From NCBI GenBank assembly GCA_038501785.1, contig JBAMJR010000042.1, positions 2,026,501 through 2,090,500 on the forward strand: DNA of 64,000 bases, in the 5' to 3' direction. Below the pieces are notes generated by a model that searched no databases, was not told the origin of the DNA, and worked only from the letters and a program-made list of their open reading frames with translations. This document shows, one piece after another, positions 25,108-37,234 of the stretch; within the stretch, counting starts at the first letter, position 1; each line of letters opens with the position of its first letter. A program made the position numbers and the translations under genes. Origin of the DNA: Myoxocephalus aenaeus (taxonomy: Eukaryota > Chordata > Actinopteri > Perciformes > Cottidae).

Positions 25108-25590
25108 CCTTCTCGACTGTTATGTTTCAATCAATGGACTCCGCGGACTGGTGTGTGTCTCTGGCCAGGGCAGCAAACCCAGTGACCACAGAGCCTGTCA
25201 ATTTGCTGCGAGGCCTTTGCCCTTTGCAGCAGTGAGCCACGAAACTGAATTGTGTAACAGTACACTTGAAAAATGCCATGGAATATGAAATTGAATTGAC
25301 AAAGTATCATTACGGGGGTTCATGAAAGGGCATGGGCCGACCGTTTCCTTTTTTAAATTGTTGCTCAGAAGTTGAGTGTCACAGCATTTAGAGGCAATAT
25401 GAGTATATGCCACATTTACATTCATAATCAATATGCCTGTTGTGTATGACTTTCCTAGCACGTTCTGCTGTAAAATATTGAATTCAAAGCTGCATAAATC
25501 AATATCTTTGTCTTAACGGAATACATGAATGTGTAATTTAAAAAGGGTGATAAAATACGTCGGTAAATACCCCTATGGTGAATTTTGAAG
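19491..25590. other. Long unannotated stretch
   Basis: Six kilobases with no recognisable coding exon. Contains a poly-A run near 21794-21809, a poly-G run near 23500-23508, a (CT)n(CA)n tract at 25075-25106, and several short open frames with no domains. 24480-24760 is somewhat GC-richer and may be repeat-derived, but I cannot assign it. Confidence 0.35.
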
Positions 25591-26140
25591 CTTGAACACA
25601 TCTTTAAATAAGGCTGTTTCTAACAAGCGGCTAAATGAGACGACAAAACGTCATCAGGCCGAACACTGTACCATCTTTAGCTAGGATGCCATGCTACTGC
25701 TATAGCCTAGCGTTAGCTGTTTACTCCTGGCAATAGGGTTCATAGTAAAAAAATCACAAGCATTCATTTTTTCTGAATGTCTCATTGATCAAAACATGTC
25801 AGTATCATAGGCTCTCTGTAAGAAGAGGACGTAGTCATGGTGATGTCACCCATTGGTTTGTGAACATCCGTTTTGAAGCCTCATGTCCAACGATTTCACC
25901 AATAGGTGGCAGTAGCGGTTTTTGGTATGACTGGTATGACTGTAACAAGTTAGATCAGCCAAATGGCGACGTCAATATACATAGTAGATATTGATTTGGG
26001 ACTGTCTTGTTGTGTTTTACAGTTGAGACAAGGAGAGATAAGCACAATAAATAAATCTGGAAGACACTGAATGGAGACTCTCGTGCAGTGTGTAACACAT
26101 AACACGCCAAACTGTCGATAGTTGCGTTGCATTGTGGGTA
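25591..26140. mobile_element. Probable interspersed repeat fragment
   Basis: GTAGTCATGGTGATGTCACC followed by CATTGGTTTGTGAACATCCG and GTTTTGAAGCCTCATG are words I associate with an abundant teleost repeat. Ends unclear. Confidence 0.35.
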
Positions 26141-27620
26141 ATCCAGGTGCCTGGCATGTATGGAATAAATAAGACTCATCTTGCTCTGTTCTGCTGCATC
26201 AATGTTGATATGTTTTATTTTTTTATGTTAGCAGACAGTCGTCGACAAGATCCATGCAGGACAATCCATTGCATTGCTATATGAAGGATGAGGAAATGAC
26301 CAGGAAGCTGTTCTGGGCAGACTGCTGAGGATTGAGGCTAAAATTAGAAGAAAAGAAAAATATGGCAGAAATGAGGTCAGACTGAAGATTGAAATAGGTG
26401 AAACTCAAGTCTGAGTATTACAGTCAGAACAATGTCAACATTCAATAAATTGCTGAAATGTCTTCATAAGACATGCTAATTTATGACTGGTTTAAAACCC
26501 TTCTAGTACGGAGCCTGTCGCCGGCGACAGGAAGTAACATGAACTCAAATTACCGTAAATCCTCGAATATTTACGTCATCGACGTAATTCCAACGGATTC
26601 TGAACGCTAAGAAGCGTAGCTTGGCATTACGGTAATGGTACAAAAACTGAGTTCTGCCACTGGCTGGCCCACCTAAACCCCCCACTAAAGGCCATGTTCC
26701 TGTCCCCACAAACAAAGACAGAATGCCATTCTGGGGAGGAAACAGTGTACTAGCTGCCTGTAAAAGCTGCCTGGATGTGTGAGGAATGCAATAATGGGTT
26801 CTGTCTTCAGCTGGACAGGAACTGCTTCAGGGAGATAAACAAATCTCTAAAACGCCTATAACATGGACACTGAACGCTCTATGCATACAAAACAGTTTGA
26901 GAAGATGTAAAATAGGTTAAATTGCATTTATGTAATCTCAAAAGCTTTGGTCATGTTCATTTTCAATTGTTTAGAAGAGAAATATGATGAAAATTCAAAT
27001 ATGTTTCTTTACACCAGAGAGAACCACAGAGATCAGAGAAAGCTGAGCTTTCGCATTCGGCTCCAGTGGCCTCAGCATGCGCTAAAGAGGTTCACTAAGC
27101 ACCATAAATTACCAGCTGTCTTTGTTGTACAAGCCTCTGCTGATGGGAGATCTTTATTTCTTTTATTTATTTATTTTCCTCCTCCCTGTCTTTGGGGCCA
27201 GTTTGGATGATGACAAAGGGATGGCAGCAGCATCTGCTGTGTGACGAGGATGTTTACTGCAACGACACATGCAGCAAAGTGCGTCTCACATCAAAGGGGA
27301 CCAGCCAGTATCTCCGCATCCCAACCCACTTCAAATCATGCATCACTCCGGGTTCCTTTTATGATCAAAATTCTCTGGAACTAATTTAATAAAGAAGAAA
27401 AAAAAGAAGGCACCCTTATCGTAGCTCTGAAAGCAAATCACATATTGAATAAGGAACAAAAGTTAATCCTATTATTGCAACTGGAATATTGGCTGACTGA
27501 ATCGCACAAGGATTATTATTTTTTTGGGGGAGGGGGTCGTCTTTTATTTGATTTAAATATGAAACGAACCGCGCTCTGTCCGCAAGGAAAGCCCGACATC
27601 AGACGTTCCTGTTTCAGGAA
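26141..27620. other. Unannotated stretch with one 18 bp perfect palindrome
   Basis: CCTGTCGCC/GGCGACAGG at 26514-26531 is a perfect palindrome. Otherwise nothing recognised. Confidence 0.4.
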
Positions 27621-28553
27621 GCAGGCTTCCAGGAAGTGTTTTAACGCTGGATACGCCCCCTCACTCCTCATCTGTTATGTGATTGGACGCTGCAGCTGAG
27701 CGGACTGATCTCTGGAGTTTCATACCAGAGTGAAGACGATCACAGATTAAACTCAAGTTATATATTATGTCTTTTCTTATTCACCATCTGGTTAAAATAT
27801 GTTCATTGTAGGTCTGAACAACAAAAGGACCACAAACAACTGTCTTCAAAGATTTGATCTGTTGTTTCCCTCAGTAACTTTGATTATGTATGTAATTAAA
27901 ATCAGAGAGCTGGAGAGAGGAAACACTTTTTACAACACGTAATGAAGAGAAACTATATTTATATTGTGGGTTATTTTATAATGATGTCACAATCAGAATT
28001 TCAAAACATACCGACGTAAATAATAAATAAATAAGACGCATTCCGCCGGTAGAAAGGGATCCTGCGTGTATAAGCAGGACACAGAACACAGTATAAATAC
28101 CACACACTGTGTATAAATACTCAATGCAGTTTATTAAACGGTAACAGACGACAGAGAAAACATCTCCACTGACACTCATGATAACTTTGTCTTTATTATT
28201 ATAAGTAGTAGTTTAACACCATTAAATCAACTGAAAACATATGATAATTGTTATCAATATTTTAAGTGCATTTTTAATTGGAATGTTCGCTAAAAACTCT
28301 CCGGACAAAACTCCGTCAGCCGTTAAAGCGACTGGCAGCTGATCAGCAGGCGGCCGCAGTCATCAGAAACCGACGTCTCTTCACGTGACGCGTCAGAGGA
28401 AAGGACGTCTCATGTCTCTTAAAACATATTCTTCTCTCCTCGCTTGGTTTCCTTGCGTCTCTCCATGCATCCCTGGTGGGAGGGACTAAGACGCAAGGCA
28501 AGGACGCAAGTGAGGGAAACGGGGATGCAATTTAGAGACTTGGGATGTACCCA
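27621..28553. mobile_element. Inverted-repeat DNA element (TGGGTACATCCC family), left-truncated copy
   Basis: About 700 bases (27621-28320) match 41465-42144 closely. The right end CTTGGGATGTACCCA (ending 28553) is the complement of the left end TGGGTACATCCCAAG at 40347, with at least 26 bp shared. So this copy lost its left end and the 40-42 kb copy lost its right end. There is no coding capacity and the superfamily was not recognised. Confidence 0.75.
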
Positions 28554-31500
28554 GTGACTTCTTCCTGTCGGCCATTTTGTGTACACGCAGGCCCCGCTGT
28601 CTAAGAGTGGCCCTCTTTCAAAAGTGGGTAGACTTGGTATCATGGTATCAAATCTGCCTCCGCCTCTGTTAGCTTTCACTAACCTGGGTTAAGTTGAAAT
28701 TTGGTGACGGTTCTCTGTGTTTGTTTTCTCCTTCTCGGAGTGGCAGATGGGTGGAGGTTTTTCTGCCTTTAATGTTAGGTAACGCTTGGATTGCAGATGG
28801 CTGTTAGTTTCCTCTTTCAAACCCTTGCCTTGTTTTCTCTGGATATTTAAATATGTATTATCTAAACTGGAAGTTGGAACTTTGACAAATTAACATAATT
28901 TGTTTTAATGGCTTGAGGTTTTTGTCTTTGTTGTGTCATATAGTATTCTCTTATCTCTCTTTTTTAGAATAATGACAATGTAAATTATTCCCATGTAAAG
29001 ATAAAAAACAATCACTGAATTGCTCGTACTAACAATAATTGAGTGAATATACTGGCCCTCGCTCCTGTGCCATTGTGCTCCGTTGTCATCCAAAATGTAC
29101 TATTGAAAACAGCCGCACTGGTCCCTTTATTACGATGAGCATGAGCGCTGTAGTTTAAGTTAATCGCACATAAGCCGACACCATCTTGCAGCCAAAAACT
29201 CACTCGTTCATAGCTTGATGTTTGTACTCGTGGGCATGTAACTGCAAGACAAGAGTATCAATTCAGGCTGGTTATTGGCAATCAATGCCTTTTAAAGATA
29301 GCGACTGAAATTAAGCAGTAAGCTTCTCCAGTCGAACAATACCTGCAATACCATGGTACCCATCGACAAAAAAAAAAGACTGTTTGTTTGGATTTTCCAA
29401 TCACATACTTTGATTTAATAGGACACGTGATTGGCCCGCTACCACAGGAAGTACAACCCACACAGCCGGGATCGCATTGCCTCTGTTACACCCCTGAAAC
29501 AGGGGGAGAAATGATCACGAGAGTGATGATGCAGTTTCTCTCAGTAGAACTTTTACTGAAGTGAGGAAAAGACCACGAATTCCAGAGGTATGTGGGCGTA
29601 GACAAAAGCAATCGATCTCAGGTTTGGGATCAAGACCACTATGTATAGGCGGAGACTAAAGCAATCGATCTCAGAGTTTAGATCAAAACCACTATGGAAG
29701 TCAGTTATCACACTTGTTCTTTTGAAACGATCTTTTTAACACATCACAATTCAACATAAACAGACAATGAAATCAACACATCTTTCAACTTGTCACACCT
29801 CCACACACAGATAACGTGGATCTGAAGTGATTAAAAGAAAAACAAACAAACTAGTTTGGGCTTTTCAAATGAAAGACTATGCAGATTTGTTTTCTTAAAT
29901 GTGACATTTGTTTGGCTTTTGGAGTAGAGGGACAAAATAGACATTGCATTGACTTCTCAGAATTCAGAACTCAGTTTAATTCCCAATTTATAGACCATTC
30001 ATCACCAGTCAACCAGAGACCAATCTTTCAATGAATTGTCTCATAACCTCGACCGCTCAAACATCCACATTCCCTCCTCTCCGCGCTCGTATTGTGGTTT
30101 TTCATACGAGGCTCAGTGCCTTGCGTTGATGGCTTCTTGTCCTCCTGTCTGTGTCTTCCTCTCAAACTCAAATGTTATGCTCCCATACCCTGCGAGCTCT
30201 CCGCTGCTTGTTTAAGAGGATGCACGGTGTGGTAATCAGCTTTCACCGGCAGCCTGACAAAAAGCCAAGGCAGCGAGCAGCTGCCAGCCATGGTGTGTGT
30301 GTGTGTGTGTGTGTGTGTACACGTATACACCAGTGCGTCTGTCAAATGGGTGCACATCCGAGCGTCACCGCGGATAGTTGTCGTTGAGCAGAGAACATGA
30401 GAGAGTGAAACAAAATTTAATTTTGGGGCTGTCAACCAGCGCACTTTCAGCAGCCTGTCAAACTCGAATCACAGATGGCTCGATCAGACGGTGGTAAAAG
30501 GTTTTCTCCCTTCCACATGAAAAAGATTTTTAGAGGGCTTTACACACGCTGTGAAAGACTGCCCGTAGGCTTTTGCATACAATGCGTGCATGATTGGCTT
30601 CGCCACCCTGGTGGCTGCCGCGCTATACATCAGAAGCCGTAACAAGGCTGATGGATGGAGCTTGTTACAAGTGATTTGCATCATCTTTACTATTGCCACA
30701 AAGCCGCCAGAGGAGCCATCTTGAACCAAGTTTTTTTCCTTTCTCCCTACAATAGATCACTATGTCAAAACTCATCTCAAAGTTGTTTCTCCTTTCTTGT
30801 TGTATTCAGCCTCTCAGCCATGGTGATAGGGGTAGAAAAAGAAAAAAAAGAGATTGGTCTTTGACGCCACCGATCCACTTGTTCCTCAGCCTCCCTCGGC
30901 TCCAATCGACCCTCCTCCGCGCGGCGTTCCGCTTCTCCTTCCGAATGTTTCCAGGCTATGAGTCTCCTCTTCCCTCTTGCTGTCCCCCCACTGTATCTCC
31001 CTCGCTCTCCCTTTACCAATGCGACAGCTTTTGCGTTGCAGTGCACCTTCAGGCTGTGTGTGGGATGCTGTTGTGGGCTGGCATCTGGCAGCCTCTGATA
31101 AGAGAGCGAGTGAGCTGGTGCTATTCCTTTTGAGATGTTTTTTATTATTTGAAAAATGTATTTGGGGTCGTTCAGGAAGACCATTGGGAACAATTTTCTG
31201 ATGTGTCTGAAGGACCTTGTCGGAAAGGTATTACAAATTAGACTTAAGCCACAAAGAAGTTACCACAAGAAAAACAAATCTCTGTGATGATTTCCTCACA
31301 GGCTGCACCAAATATGCAAGCTGCAATAACTGATATTTATGAAAACACAACCAATGACGTATCACCTTACACAATCTGCTAACATGTTAGCAAACAATTT
31401 CTAGTTTACGTTTCCAGTAGACACAGAGCAACACTAGCATTCAGTCCTGTGTCTTTCCAAGTCAATTGTTTGATCTCTTTTTTTTGTAGCTCTGTCTCCA

Positions 31501-32947
31501 CCAACTTCAGAGAAACTTGAAGAAAAATACTTCACTCTTTAGCTGCTAAATGCTAAACTATATATTTATTCTTTATATGAACTAACTCTGTAAGAGTTTG
31601 GTCAGGGCTTTCTTCTGACAATCAATAATAATATTACACCAATGCAATTCTTGTGTTTTATGTTTGCTAGTATTATTATACTTAAATATTTGTCCCTGAT
31701 CCTTAAGAACACAGTGACAGCATTAACATGCTGTCCTGTAAACATTCCCGGTCCGTGGGTTTGACTATATGGTCGCCTTGGCTAAACGGTACAAAGTAGG
31801 TGTGTAAGGCTGCGTAGTTGGTAACTCTTGGTAAGTTGGTCACTAAAAGTGACACCTTACCATTCACATTAAACAGTCCTTTGATCCATTCTTAATATAA
31901 CAATATTGATGAGTGCAGCCTATCACAGAGGTGAAAGATACATGGCTAAACTTTATTATTACAACATTAAGATTTTCAATTTTGAGTGCCCTTGGTGAGT
32001 GTAGATCTTCCTGATATTGCCTCAGCTTCTGGCACCTGAGGTCTAGAACACACTCCAGGCAAAGCATGGCCACATACTTCATCCACTTACTGGTTGTGAA
32101 TAGATACTCTGAGCCATAGGTCGTTATTTACCGCATTTTAAATCAAATAAATTGCTTACCTCAGTGGATAACTAGTGCAATATCGATACATGGATTTTCC
32201 TGGTCGGCCCTACTCGGTTGAATAGCGTACATACCCCTTCTTAATGAAAGTATCTCCCCTGCTGCTCTTTTTCACTGGCTTCGTTTTGTGTTTGCCATGG
32301 GGCTGTGGTTATGGGGATATAGGGACCTAACATTATTTGTCATTCTGCAATTAATTGCAAAAGTGACTCCGGGGAAAGAGTCAGACATATCCAATTGCTA
32401 TAATCATATCCATATAACGCCTCCCATGGGAATGTGAGCATCATGTGCCACAGACTGTGGCTTTGCGAGCAGAGGAGTGCCAGACTGGCTGGCTACACCA
32501 CTTCCATTGTACGGCTCCATCTACCTCTCATGTGTCCCAAAATCCCAATTAATAAATGGTCTATAATACTGTATGTCATTAGCTTCTCACTAGTGGAGTC
32601 TGTAATCAGTGGTTTTTAAGATAAAGTTCATATAATTAAACCTTTAAATGTCCTAAACTCAGCTAATCTGCTTTATCTGAGTCAGATTGTATTGACGCGT
32701 GGTCCCGCAACATGATTTATTGAGGAAAAAAATACAGTCAAAACCTAGTCTTTTATTTGAAATAAAAAAAATTCTAACTTTGGTAGAAAATGTTGTGTTC
32801 AATAAACTGGATTAAAGCTGTAGATGTCAGGGCCTTTAACATCTGTTTTGGCTTTTACATATTGAAAGATATCCAATTTTGCCAGAAAAATGTATTGAAC
32901 CATCCACTGCAGCTATAAACACATTCACTTGATGAATGGCTAACCTA
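28554..32947. other. Long unannotated stretch
   Basis: Contains a tandem duplication of ~54 bp at about 29592-29698 (shared AGCAATCGATCTCAG and ACCACTATG) and a (TG)n run at about 30293-30320. Open frames around 30.7-31.2 kb on both strands are long for this region, but they overlap each other and show no domain or splice support. Confidence 0.35.
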
Positions 32948-33020
32948 TGCCATTATGGGGATTGAACCCATGAGCCTGGCATTATTAGCACCACACTTTG
33001 ACCATCTGAGCTAACCAGCC
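32948..33020 (-). tRNA. tRNA-Ile(AAU)-like sequence, probable pseudogene
   Basis: On the minus strand it starts GGCTGGTTAGCTCAG (A box) and has an anticodon arm TGGTG-CTAATAA-TGCCA (anticodon AAT) and T-arm GGGTTCAATCCC (B box), matching vertebrate tRNA-Ile in order and spacing over 73 bases. The acceptor stem pairs poorly (mismatches at its first and sixth pairs), so it is likely a decayed tRNA gene or the head of a SINE. Confidence 0.6.
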
Positions 33021-36000
33021 CCATTTTAAACTTGAAGTCTGAGTCATAAATACAGTATATTCTTGGAATTTGTGACTTTAAAAATGTTGCCCTTGGCTCC
33101 TAAAGCAAATGTATTCAGGACCCCAAAATGCCCCAAATCAAGCTACTAATAGTTTAAAGATACAGTATATATGCTAAGAAGGTGGCTATTTTTCCTTCAG
33201 TTATTTTTAAAGCTATTATATCAATAGAAAATGTATGGTGTGTTGCATTGTTCAACTGCTGACCCAAGTAAGTTGTAGAATCTAATAGATATAGTAGAGG
33301 CATTTGGATGGCGATCTTTGGCTTTCTATTCATTCCTACTCAAATCACCATAAAATGCAGCATCTGAATACACTGACAGTGTGTTTGTCTATTCCTCCTC
33401 AGGGCTCCTCTGTTCAGATTCTTGATTCTCTTTTTAGACATGATCTCAAACACATCATGGAGCATGCAAGTATACATAGTGGGAAAACACACAATCTAGG
33501 CCCTGGATATTTCACCTTTTGCTCCATCTCACACTTGAAAGGTCCAGAATCTCTGGCTGGAAAGTTCAGCAGTCAGGGGCGATGTGATGCGCCGGGCAGG
33601 GAGCCAACCAAATATGAAATGAAGAGGAGACACAAGTTAGATGCTTTGACTGGTTGAAGGGAGAAAAAAGCACAAGGCGTACCCAATGACTTGTCAATTA
33701 CCTGTGTACTTCCGACGTAGTGCAGAACCTGTGACTTGCCTTGACGTGCTGGATATGGGAGTTTATGCAGCACTGCAGCTGTCTGTGGCCAGCTCTGTGT
33801 GGGAGCCTTATGGAACAGCACTGCAAACTGACTCATCCTTCCATATCTACCTGTTTTATACTGTATACAGGACACACACACACACACACACATCTACAGT
33901 CACCCTGAGTGAGCAGTTAAGGGGTGAAGTTATTTAGTCAAGCAGTCATTACTTGTGTGCTACAAATAGGAACCGTGTCCCCACCAGGAACCTTAGAAAC
34001 CAGGTATTTCATCAGGCCTTATTAATTAGGTATTCATTCATTGGGCATGGAGAGTTGGATAAACGCCAAAACCGATGTATGCACGTGAATGCAGAATCTG
34101 GAGGCATCATGAGACAATTTTGTAGCGGAAGAGTCCTGGTTTCCGTTTGTAGTTCATTTGGTCAGGACCAATCACGTTTTAGTGGGCTTTGGTTGAATGC
34201 CCGTAAAACAGTCCGTGTGGAGAGCAAAAAAGGCGGAAAGCGTTGGGACTGAGAACGGGCTGTCTACCGACAACCGTTAGCACCTGCTAACAGCCAAACA
34301 TTCAGTGATATGATCAGATTAATTAAAACAAGCTAAAACTCCAGTGCGACTGTACTAAAATGCCGGTGACCAACATCGATTTCACATTAGGTTCCAGCTA
34401 ATTGCATCACCGAGGTAGAGTAACGCCAAGCTTCGAGTCAGCGTGTCACAAACTCCAGATGGTTGGAGCTACCCACATTATGGTGGATGAAAATAAAATA
34501 AAACCCTCTTCAAAGCCCGATTCTCCATCTGTAGGATCCACGTCTTAATCACGCCTCTGGCATGTCTTTACTGCAGAATATCCCTGGCAATGTAATGCAA
34601 CCTGCTCTGCTCAGATGATTCAGCTTACCTCCACAGGGACATTGGCTGTTGAATACGAATTGAGCTCATATCACTCATCCCAGACTGCCAGCACACATTG
34701 TAATATCATCACGATGAAGCTTCTAATTATTTTGCCATTAACCTTTGGATTTTGCCAAGTCATGTACCTAAATTTCACCTTTTTTGTTTTATTTTGTAAT
34801 TCTTTATTTTTAATCTGAATGCTGCGAGCACTTCTCTGACCTTAACACTTCCCTTCTAAATAGTTTTACAAAAGCGTATAATGTCCTTTCTGCAGGGAAT
34901 TGATAAGAAGCATTGGAGACATTTAAGGTGCATTCAGGGACATAACAGCCACAACAAGCTAAATATTATGCCAGACAAAACAGCAAAGATAAATAGACAG
35001 TCTAATCCGATAAAGGTTAATTAGGTCGGCAATGGTTAAGATTTATTTTTTTAAATAGAAAAACAATTAAATTCATTAACTGCTGGCCTCAAGCAACATC
35101 AATTAATTTGGTCCCGTTTTGGGATGTGGAAACCTCCCCCTGCGCTGGCATTCATTATTGTGCGTGGGGGGCTTTCATCAAATACCAAGCAGGGTTGTGA
35201 AGCCTCGTTCAATTAATCAGCGCGTGTGTGACAATGTGTGTTTGCGATTGGATGTCAGAGGAATGTATGTGATTAGCAGGAGACAATGGTAAACCAGAGG
35301 AATGAAGGGGGTTCACGGTTTTAATATGTCTGACCTTTCCCAAATTGACGGCTTGTTAGACAAGCAGATGTCTCATTTGAGGATTGGAAATGTCGGAGAT
35401 GAACAGTGAAGCAAAATGTTCATCATCCGCTCACCTGTAATTCTTACATATTCCCTCTATCGCCAAGCAAATGTGATGATATTGACGAAAAGTTGTCATG
35501 GCAGCCTGTACAGACAAACACAGACCTTCTCATTCTGAAATATGGAGACTGGAATATCGTTGTGATGGCACTTTCAGGGTAAACATCCATAAATCTTCCA
35601 TAAAACTCTTCCTCTAACCTCAGGAACTTGCCTAACTCAGTGATAGCCACCTGTACATCCATGGGTACACTGGATTTGTCTCGACTTTTGTTATGATGGA
35701 TATCTTTTGTTATGATGGATATCTGTGGTCTGGCTTTGAGTCAAAACTTTGAGAACAGGACAAAAACGGCGGAGCAAAAGTTCAGCGCCTTCACCAAAAG
35801 CTACTTTTCTTCCACAAAGGATATAAACTGTGGCCTTGGTTTCATCGACTTCTTGTTATAAAAAAGGCGCTAGCACAATTACAGAGCCCCACTCAACCAT
35901 TGCATGACTCTGACAGTCTCACAGCCTCTGCAGCCCAGTTGCCAAGACAAAGTGCATTCAGCAAATTCAAGGCTGATTATAGTTTCCAAATGTCTTGTGG

Positions 36001-37158
36001 AAAACAAACTGAGCATTGTGGGTTTTCTCTGATGGTTAAATAGTCTGAATGTCTTAGCTTGTTCCGTTGTGTTACATTATAAACTGACAACGGATGGGTT
36101 TGAATAAAGGCTGACTATTATAAAAGGCAGAGAATAACAAAGATATTGTGCCACTGCAGGTAGACCTCCAACCTACTGTAAAGTATTCTTAGAACCTTGG
36201 GTGCTCATGGCGAAGAGAAATACAAAAATCGCTGAGTTATAATAAACGGTTTAATTAAAGTTAAAATGGTGATACAGTGTACATATACTCAGCTGAGGGT
36301 CTCCTAGCTTCCGCTCCATAGACCGTTCCTGTCTCGCTTCAGCTCAAAGACCGCGAACAGGAATCTACAATCTGGTTTTAACATCCCAGCATTTTGGGCT
36401 CATTCGCCTCATTGGTTCAAATCTACGGCATGCGATTGGCTAAAAGTCCCACAGGGGCGGAGTCTCTCTTTGGCAAATGTTTTGAAAATGGCTCCATACC
36501 ATTCATGTCATCCGGTACCTGAAATCCTCACTCCGCCCTCCTGCGTTTCCTAGAAGGAATTGTTATTCAGTTATATCTGTTACAGTTGATGATAATCTTA
36601 TTTCAGCTTACAGTCATCCTCCCACAGAAACTCTTCACCTCTGCTGGCTGAAATGCAAATCGACTCTCCCTCCTGTTCTTAACCGGAGGGAGATTCCCCC
36701 AGACCACAGGTGGTCCAGTCCCCTTTGTTCTTAAAACCAAATGCTCCTTTGTAAAACCTCAGCCTTCATCACTGTGTGCAAATGACTGTGACCCACGGCA
36801 GACTAGTGACTCTGTGCTCATTCCATGCATACCTGATTAACAATACTCCATCTTAAGCATTGTAGTGTACACATACACATTTATTGAGCAAGTCTAAATT
36901 TGACAAACTAAGTTATTAAAACTCTTCACTACCTAGACAGTAGTCCAGTAATATGTTGAGGGCCAGGGAAGCTGAACAGCTGTCTGCCTAAATTAAGCTA
37001 CACAAACATGCTGATGTTGTTCAGCAATAATGTTTGCCACAGTCACCAGCTACGTGTTGACAGGCTAGCAGGCTAAAACCCACAAATGCTCCTTCAAAAT
37101 AATAAAGACAGAACCTCAGAGGCCTTAATGGTACAGTAACAGCCCTACCTACTATAAC
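33021..37158. other. Long unannotated stretch
   Basis: Contains (AC)n at about 33870-33890 and a 20 bp direct repeat (TTTTGTTATGATGGATATC) at about 35687 and 35707. The AT-rich, repeat-poor block 34.9-35.4 kb, with CAATTAATCAG-type words, could include conserved non-coding sequence, but this cannot be tested here. Confidence 0.35.
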
Positions 37159-37234
37159 GGCTCTAGTACATGAACTACAATGCACGAGTCTCAACTGCTG
37201 TCGTGCAGTATATTGTAGTTCATGTACTAGAGTC
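37159..37234 (+). other. Compact hairpin with precursor-microRNA-like geometry
   Basis: Arms 37161-37181 and 37212-37232 are perfectly complementary over 21 bases (CTCTAGTACATGAACTACAA...). After a 5-base bulge on the 3' side (37207-37211) a further 6 bp pair (GCACGA/TCGTGC) closes a 13-base loop. Total about 76 bases. This could be a pre-miRNA or a very small inverted-repeat transposon; I do not recognise a known mature miRNA. Confidence 0.4.

Noticed and set aside
30762..31193. Overlapping 123- and 138-residue open frames on opposite strands
   Set aside because: No domain, no splice sites, mutual overlap in GC-rich sequence; typical chance frames.
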